The notes under the pieces are model-generated. The model was not told the DNA's origin and did not search any database. It saw only the letters and a program-made list of their open reading frames with translations. From the NCBI GenBank assembly GCA_027365715.1, contig DAHXLZ010000273.1:1-8229 (forward strand): a stretch of DNA of 8,229 nt, in the 5' to 3' direction. Position numbers and translations under genes: made by a program. This DNA is from Methanomassiliicoccales archaeon. Its GTDB lineage: Archaea; Thermoplasmatota; Thermoplasmata; Sysuiplasmatales; Sysuiplasmataceae. Position 1 is the stretch's first letter, and each line of letters begins with the position of its first letter. This document shows positions 4,828 through 8,229 of this stretch, in pieces.

Positions 4828-7011
4828 ATGAGCGCAGGGAATAACGGCCATGTACTCTATGTTGAGGAATTGGGTGTTCAGTACACACTGGGAAACAGGC
4901 TAATCACTGCAGTCGACGATGTGACCTTCGGCCTCAGGAGGGGAGAATCGTACGGCATCGTCGGCGAAAGCGGTTGCGGAAAATCAACGCTCGCTCTTGC
5001 CATCACCCACCTCCTGCCTCCCAATTCCAGAATTACGTCCGGACGGATATACTTCGAAGGAAGAGTAATAGCGGACACCGAAAGTGGAGCTTCCTTTTCG
5101 CTGAGGAAGATGAGAAAAGGTGCCGAAGAGGAGAAGAAACTTTCAACGGTGAGATGGTCCGGCATTTCGATGATATTTCAGGGAGCGCTTGATTCACTCA
5201 ATCCGCTTTTCAGAATAGGGGAACAGGTGGATGACATATTCATCTACAAAAAGGGGCTGGATGAAAAGGAGGCAAGGACTAGAACGGTTGAACTTCTGAA
5301 GTCGGTTGGACTGGAATCGTGGGTGGTTGATGTTTTCCCGCATCAGCTGAGCGGCGGTATGAAGCAGCGCGTCATAATAGCCATGGCGATCTCGCTGAAT
5401 CCTCTTCTGGTGATAGCAGATGAACCGACGACATCACTGGATGTAATAACACAGTACCGCATCATAGAGGAGATAAAGAAGCTACAGCGGAAACATGAGA
5501 TTGCGCTTATCAACATATCTCACGACATATCTCTGATTTCGAATCTGTCGGAGAGGATCATGGTGATGTATGCGGGAAGGATGGTTGAAAAACTTCCAAC
5601 CGGCAGTTTTGACGGCGCGCAGCACCCATACACTAAATTGCTCGTTGAATCTATTCCGAAGATAGACAGGCGGCTGCACTATATCAGACCCATAAAAGGA
5701 TACCCGCCGAGCCTCGAACAGATCTTTCAGGGATGTCCGTTTTTAGAGAGATGTGATTTTGGCCGCGATGTGTGCAAAACAGAAGAAGCGACGAAATCGG
5801 TCAAAATATCGGAAGGGCATTATGTTTCCTGCCCCGTACGTCCATTTTCACAGATGCAGGAAACATATGCCGCTGCAAAGGAGAATGAAACTGACCCTTA
5901 CGCGGACAGTAAGTCCGTCTCAAAAGACGCTGAAACTGTTCTGGAGGCAAGAGGACTCACCCAGCGATATCTGAAAAGAACGGGCATAAGAGAATCGCAC
6001 AAGGGGAAGAACGCATCCGTGATCGCTGTCGACAACATCGATGTCAGCCTCAGGGCGGGTGAGTCCCTCGCAATAGTGGGCGAGACCGGAAGCGGCAAGA
6101 GCACACTGAGCCGCATTCTCTCCATGCTTGAGACTGCGACTGAGGGAGAAGTACGCGTGCTGGGAAAACCGGTTGACGCATCTGACAGAAAAACTGTCAT
6201 TCCATTACGAACTTCTGTGCAGGTTGTATTTCAGGATCCATATCAGAGCCTGAATCCGCGACATTCGGTGTTTGAAATAGTGTCGGAGCCGCTTGTTGTC
6301 AACAGGATTACCAGGAACAGGAGCGAGATGATGACCATGGTGCGGGATTCTCTGCTGAAATCCGGACTCACGCCTCCGGAAGATTACATGACAAAATACC
6401 CTCACCAGCTGAGCGGCGGACAGAGACAGCGCGTGTCTATAGCGAGGGCTCTTGTCCTGCATCCGAGAGTGCTCATAACAGACGAACCGATTTCCATGCT
6501 TGATGTCTCGCTAAGAGCCGGCATATTGAATCTGCTCAGGAGGCTGAAGGCCGAAGACGGCGTTTCAATTGTGTACATCACGCATGACATCGGTTCCGCC
6601 AGATATGTGAGCGATCGTGTTGCTGTCATGTACAGGGGAAAAATTGTGGAGGAGGGCTATACAGAGGACATCATTGCCAGACCTTCTCATCCTTATACGA
6701 TGGCACTCCTCGTTTCCAGCATGGGAATCAGGGGAAATCTGTACCAGGTACTCGGAGAGAGAATATTTGAGCAGGTTGAAAGCGGTCGCGACAGTGGATG
6801 CATATTCGCAGACAGATGTCCGCTGGTGGCCGAGCGCTGCTTTGAGGAGCATCCTCAATTCGAGCAGGTGGAGAATGGACACCGATGCCTCTGTCATTTT
6901 GGCAACCAGTTATTTTCCCACGTATCAGAGGTTCGCGCTGGAACTGAGGCGACGCTCGAGTCACGAATGAAGAACCTGATTTCTGAACATGAGGGTAGTT
7001 TGGAGCATTAG
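4828..7011 (+). CDS. Fused double ATP-binding protein (DppD-DppF type) of the peptide importer
   Basis: A 727-residue protein containing both ATPase subunits of the importer; most systems encode these as separate proteins of about 320-350 residues. Domain 1: Walker A GESGCGKST (46-54), Q-loop FQGALDSLNP, signature LSGGMKQR (174-181), Walker B LLVIADEP (193-200), switch His232. Domain 2: Walker A GETGSGKST (418-426), Q-loop FQDPYQSLNP, signature LSGGQRQR (528-535), Walker B VLITDEP (548-554), switch His586. Both ATP sites therefore look catalytic. Each half ends in an oligo/dipeptide C-terminal domain with a cysteine set (303, 309, 316, 335; and 658, 664, 671, 687, 689). In studied DppD/OppD proteins such a set holds a 4Fe-4S cluster. 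A hydrophilic linker (about 337-372) joins the halves. It is coupled to the permease gene by overlap with its ribosome binding site. No frameshift or internal stop is seen. Confidence 0.94.
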   Translation: MSAGNNGHVLYVEELGVQYTLGNRLITAVDDVTFGLRRGESYGIVGESGCGKSTLALAITHLLPPNSRITSGRIYFEGRVIADTESGASFSLRKMRKGAEEEKKLSTVRWSGISMIFQGALDSLNPLFRIGEQVDDIFIYKKGLDEKEARTRTVELLKSVGLESWVVDVFPHQLSGGMKQRVIIAMAISLNPLLVIADEPTTSLDVITQYRIIEEIKKLQRKHEIALINISHDISLISNLSERIMVMYAGRMVEKLPTGSFDGAQHPYTKLLVESIPKIDRRLHYIRPIKGYPPSLEQIFQGCPFLERCDFGRDVCKTEEATKSVKISEGHYVSCPVRPFSQMQETYAAAKENETDPYADSKSVSKDAETVLEARGLTQRYLKRTGIRESHKGKNASVIAVDNIDVSLRAGESLAIVGETGSGKSTLSRILSMLETATEGEVRVLGKPVDASDRKTVIPLRTSVQVVFQDPYQSLNPRHSVFEIVSEPLVVNRITRNRSEMMTMVRDSLLKSGLTPPEDYMTKYPHQLSGGQRQRVSIARALVLHPRVLITDEPISMLDVSLRAGILNLLRRLKAEDGVSIVYITHDIGSARYVSDRVAVMYRGKIVEEGYTEDIIARPSHPYTMALLVSSMGIRGNLYQVLGERIFEQVESGRDSGCIFADRCPLVAERCFEEHPQFEQVENGHRCLCHFGNQLFSHVSEVRAGTEATLESRMKNLISEHEGSLEH

Positions 7012-7059
7012 TTGGGCGTTTTCTGGCATCGGCGCCATTGCATAATTCAGCCTACAGTT

Positions 7060-7089
7060 AGAGTTAAGAACAGTTTGAGAATTAACTCT
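7060..7089. repeat. 8-base inverted repeat upstream of the tricorn gene
   Basis: AGAGTTAA (7060-7067) and TTAACTCT (7082-7089) are perfect inverted arms with a 14-base spacer, 22 bases centre to centre, or about two helical turns. They end 3 bases before the tricorn ATG and overlap the proposed promoter and initiation region. The repeat may be an operator, or a short hairpin between the ATPase and tricorn genes. No T-tract follows, so a terminator is unlikely. Confidence 0.4.
7063..7070 (+). promoter_or_regulatory. Weak TATA-like box for the tricorn gene
   Basis: GTTAAGAA lies 23-30 bases upstream of the ATG at 7093, the same spacing as the other proposed boxes, but it is a poor TATA match. 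No Shine-Dalgarno sequence precedes the ATG, which argues that tricorn is translated from a leaderless message started here and not only from read-through of the importer operon. Confidence 0.25.
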
Positions 7090-7092
7090 GTC

Positions 7093-8229
7093 ATGAAAGG
7101 CTATTACCTCTTTCCGGACATAAAAGGCAACAGTATAATTTTTGTAAACGATGACGAACTGTGGGAGTTTGACTCCGGGGACGGAAGTGTCAGGAAAATA
7201 GCCGGCGGCATGGGCATCATTACAACGCCAAGATTCTCGCCTGACGGGAAATGGATTGCATTCAGATGCATGAAGAGCGCTTCACAGAGTTCTGCGGAAA
7301 TATATCTGATTCCGTCAGGCGGCGGTGAGGCTACCAGAATAACATATTTCGGATCACCAATGACGTCCGTGGCAGGATGGTCGCCGGAGGGAAAACTGAT
7401 TGTGAGCACAGATTATGGCCGCCCGTTCGCCAAATGGGTGGAACTGCACGAATTTGACACAGACGGCAGCGAACGCAGACTGCTCAACCTCGGTCCCGCA
7501 ACGGCAATAGAGTTTGGCAGGCACGGCGTTGTGCTTGCGCGCAACTCAGGCGATTTGCCTCAGTGGAAGCGATACAGGGGCGGCGCAAGAGGCAAATTCT
7601 GGAAGGACAACAGTGGCGACGGTAAATTCGGCAAGTTTCTGGAACTGGACGGAAACCTTACATCGCCCATGTGGATAGGAAACAGGCTGTATTTCGTTTC
7701 AGATCATGAGGGCACTGGAAACATATACTCCGTAAATGCCGCCGGAGGCGACATCAGGCGGCACACGCAGCATAAGGATTTCTTTGCCAGAAACGCGAAA
7801 AGCGACGGACGCCGCATTGTCTATCAGAGCGGCGGAGATATCTATTTGCTGGATCCCGGTGAGAAGAGCCCCGAAAAGCTGGATATAGACACGCAGGCCA
7901 CGCGGCTTCAGACAAGAGAGCGCTTTATCGACACCAATGAATTTCTGGAGGAGTGCGTGCTCGACGTGAAAGGGGAGAATGTCCTTCTCGGAGTCAGGGG
8001 AAAACTGTTAGTTATGGGCAACTGGGAGGGAGCACCCGTTCAGCTTGGCAAGCATCATGGTGTGAGATACCGTCTCGGAACATTCCTGCATTCAGGAAGA
8101 ATAGCGGCTGTCGGCGACGAAGGTGGAGAAGAGAGCATAGAGATACTGAACAGGAACGGCGGGAAGATGCAGACCATCCCCGTAGATGGCTCGGTAATGA
8201 GACTGGAAGCGGCAGGAGGAAGTGATCTC
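7093..8229 (+). CDS. tri: Tricorn protease, N-terminal part (runs off the right edge)
   Basis: The 379 visible codons are in frame to the last base. Tricorn is a large cytosolic serine protease (about 1070 residues in Thermoplasma, assembling into hexamers) that cuts oligopeptides into short peptides for partner aminopeptidases. The start aligns directly with the T. acidophilum protein: FPDIKGNSIIFV (7-18), DELWEFD (21-27), RFSPDGKWIAFR (47-58), RITYF (82-86), NLGPA (132-136), WKRYRGGARGKFW (158-170), and FVSDHEG with IYSVNAAGG (201-219). These repeats form the six-bladed propeller (to about residue 300) and the start of the seven-bladed propeller thought to admit substrate. The catalytic core, PDZ-like domain and active-site Ser/His lie beyond the window, so integrity cannot be judged. 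It follows the importer on the same strand after 81 bases. DPP4/TolB-like propeller proteins are the alternative but fit less well. Confidence 0.92.
   Translation, partial: MKGYYLFPDIKGNSIIFVNDDELWEFDSGDGSVRKIAGGMGIITTPRFSPDGKWIAFRCMKSASQSSAEIYLIPSGGGEATRITYFGSPMTSVAGWSPEGKLIVSTDYGRPFAKWVELHEFDTDGSERRLLNLGPATAIEFGRHGVVLARNSGDLPQWKRYRGGARGKFWKDNSGDGKFGKFLELDGNLTSPMWIGNRLYFVSDHEGTGNIYSVNAAGGDIRRHTQHKDFFARNAKSDGRRIVYQSGGDIYLLDPGEKSPEKLDIDTQATRLQTRERFIDTNEFLEECVLDVKGENVLLGVRGKLLVMGNWEGAPVQLGKHHGVRYRLGTFLHSGRIAAVGDEGGEESIEILNRNGGKMQTIPVDGSVMRLEAAGGSDL

Noticed and set aside
7012..7040. Possible terminator after the ATPase gene
   Set aside because: Only a 4-base arm pair (TGGC/GCCA) and a run of four T are present. 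Neither a stable hairpin nor a convincing T-tract can be supported.
7104..7409. Minus-strand frame of about 100 codons inside the tricorn gene
   Set aside because: The plus-strand frame aligns continuously with tricorn across this stretch, so the antisense frame is chance.
7953..8225. Plus-strand frame rich in Arg near the right edge
   Set aside because: It is an out-of-frame reading of the tricorn gene, with a composition typical of a frame-shifted shadow.

Overview
The window looks like chromosomal DNA from an archaeon, most likely a member of the Thermoplasmata. The main reasons are the start of a tricorn protease gene that aligns residue for residue with the remembered N-terminus of Thermoplasma acidophilum tricorn, TATA-like boxes about 26 bases upstream of several start codons (the layout of leaderless archaeal transcripts), and an extracellular binding protein rich in N-glycosylation sequons and without cysteine. 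The lineage is an inference; the archaeal assignment is firmer.

Layout. Positions 1-284 hold two broken genes that meet head-on. The C-terminal SAM-binding segment of a DNA methyltransferase reads in from the left edge on the plus strand. The first 49 codons of a phosphosulfolactate synthase-like (ComA family) gene read leftward from 284. Both lose homology near 131-140. An AT-rich divergent promoter region (285-421) separates the comA-like fragment from an intact assimilatory APS/PAPS reductase gene (422-1153).

After a 158-base gap with a promoter comes a complete oligopeptide-type ABC importer: membrane-anchored family 5 binding protein (1312-2916), two permeases (2921-3937 and 3941-4822), and one polypeptide carrying both ATPase domains (4828-7011). 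Gene spacing is 3-5 bases, so these are almost certainly one operon. After 81 bases the tricorn protease gene starts at 7093 and runs off the right edge, with 379 codons visible.

How the genes fit together. The binding protein would capture peptides outside the cell, the permease pair and the fused double ATPase would bring them in, and tricorn, which trims oligopeptides in the cytosol, could process them toward amino acids. This importer-plus-tricorn arrangement is the main biological theme. The left side is about sulfur: the reductase releases sulfite, which is the co-substrate of ComA-type enzymes, so the divergent pair may once have been functionally linked. No mobile element, CRISPR array, rRNA or tRNA gene was seen.
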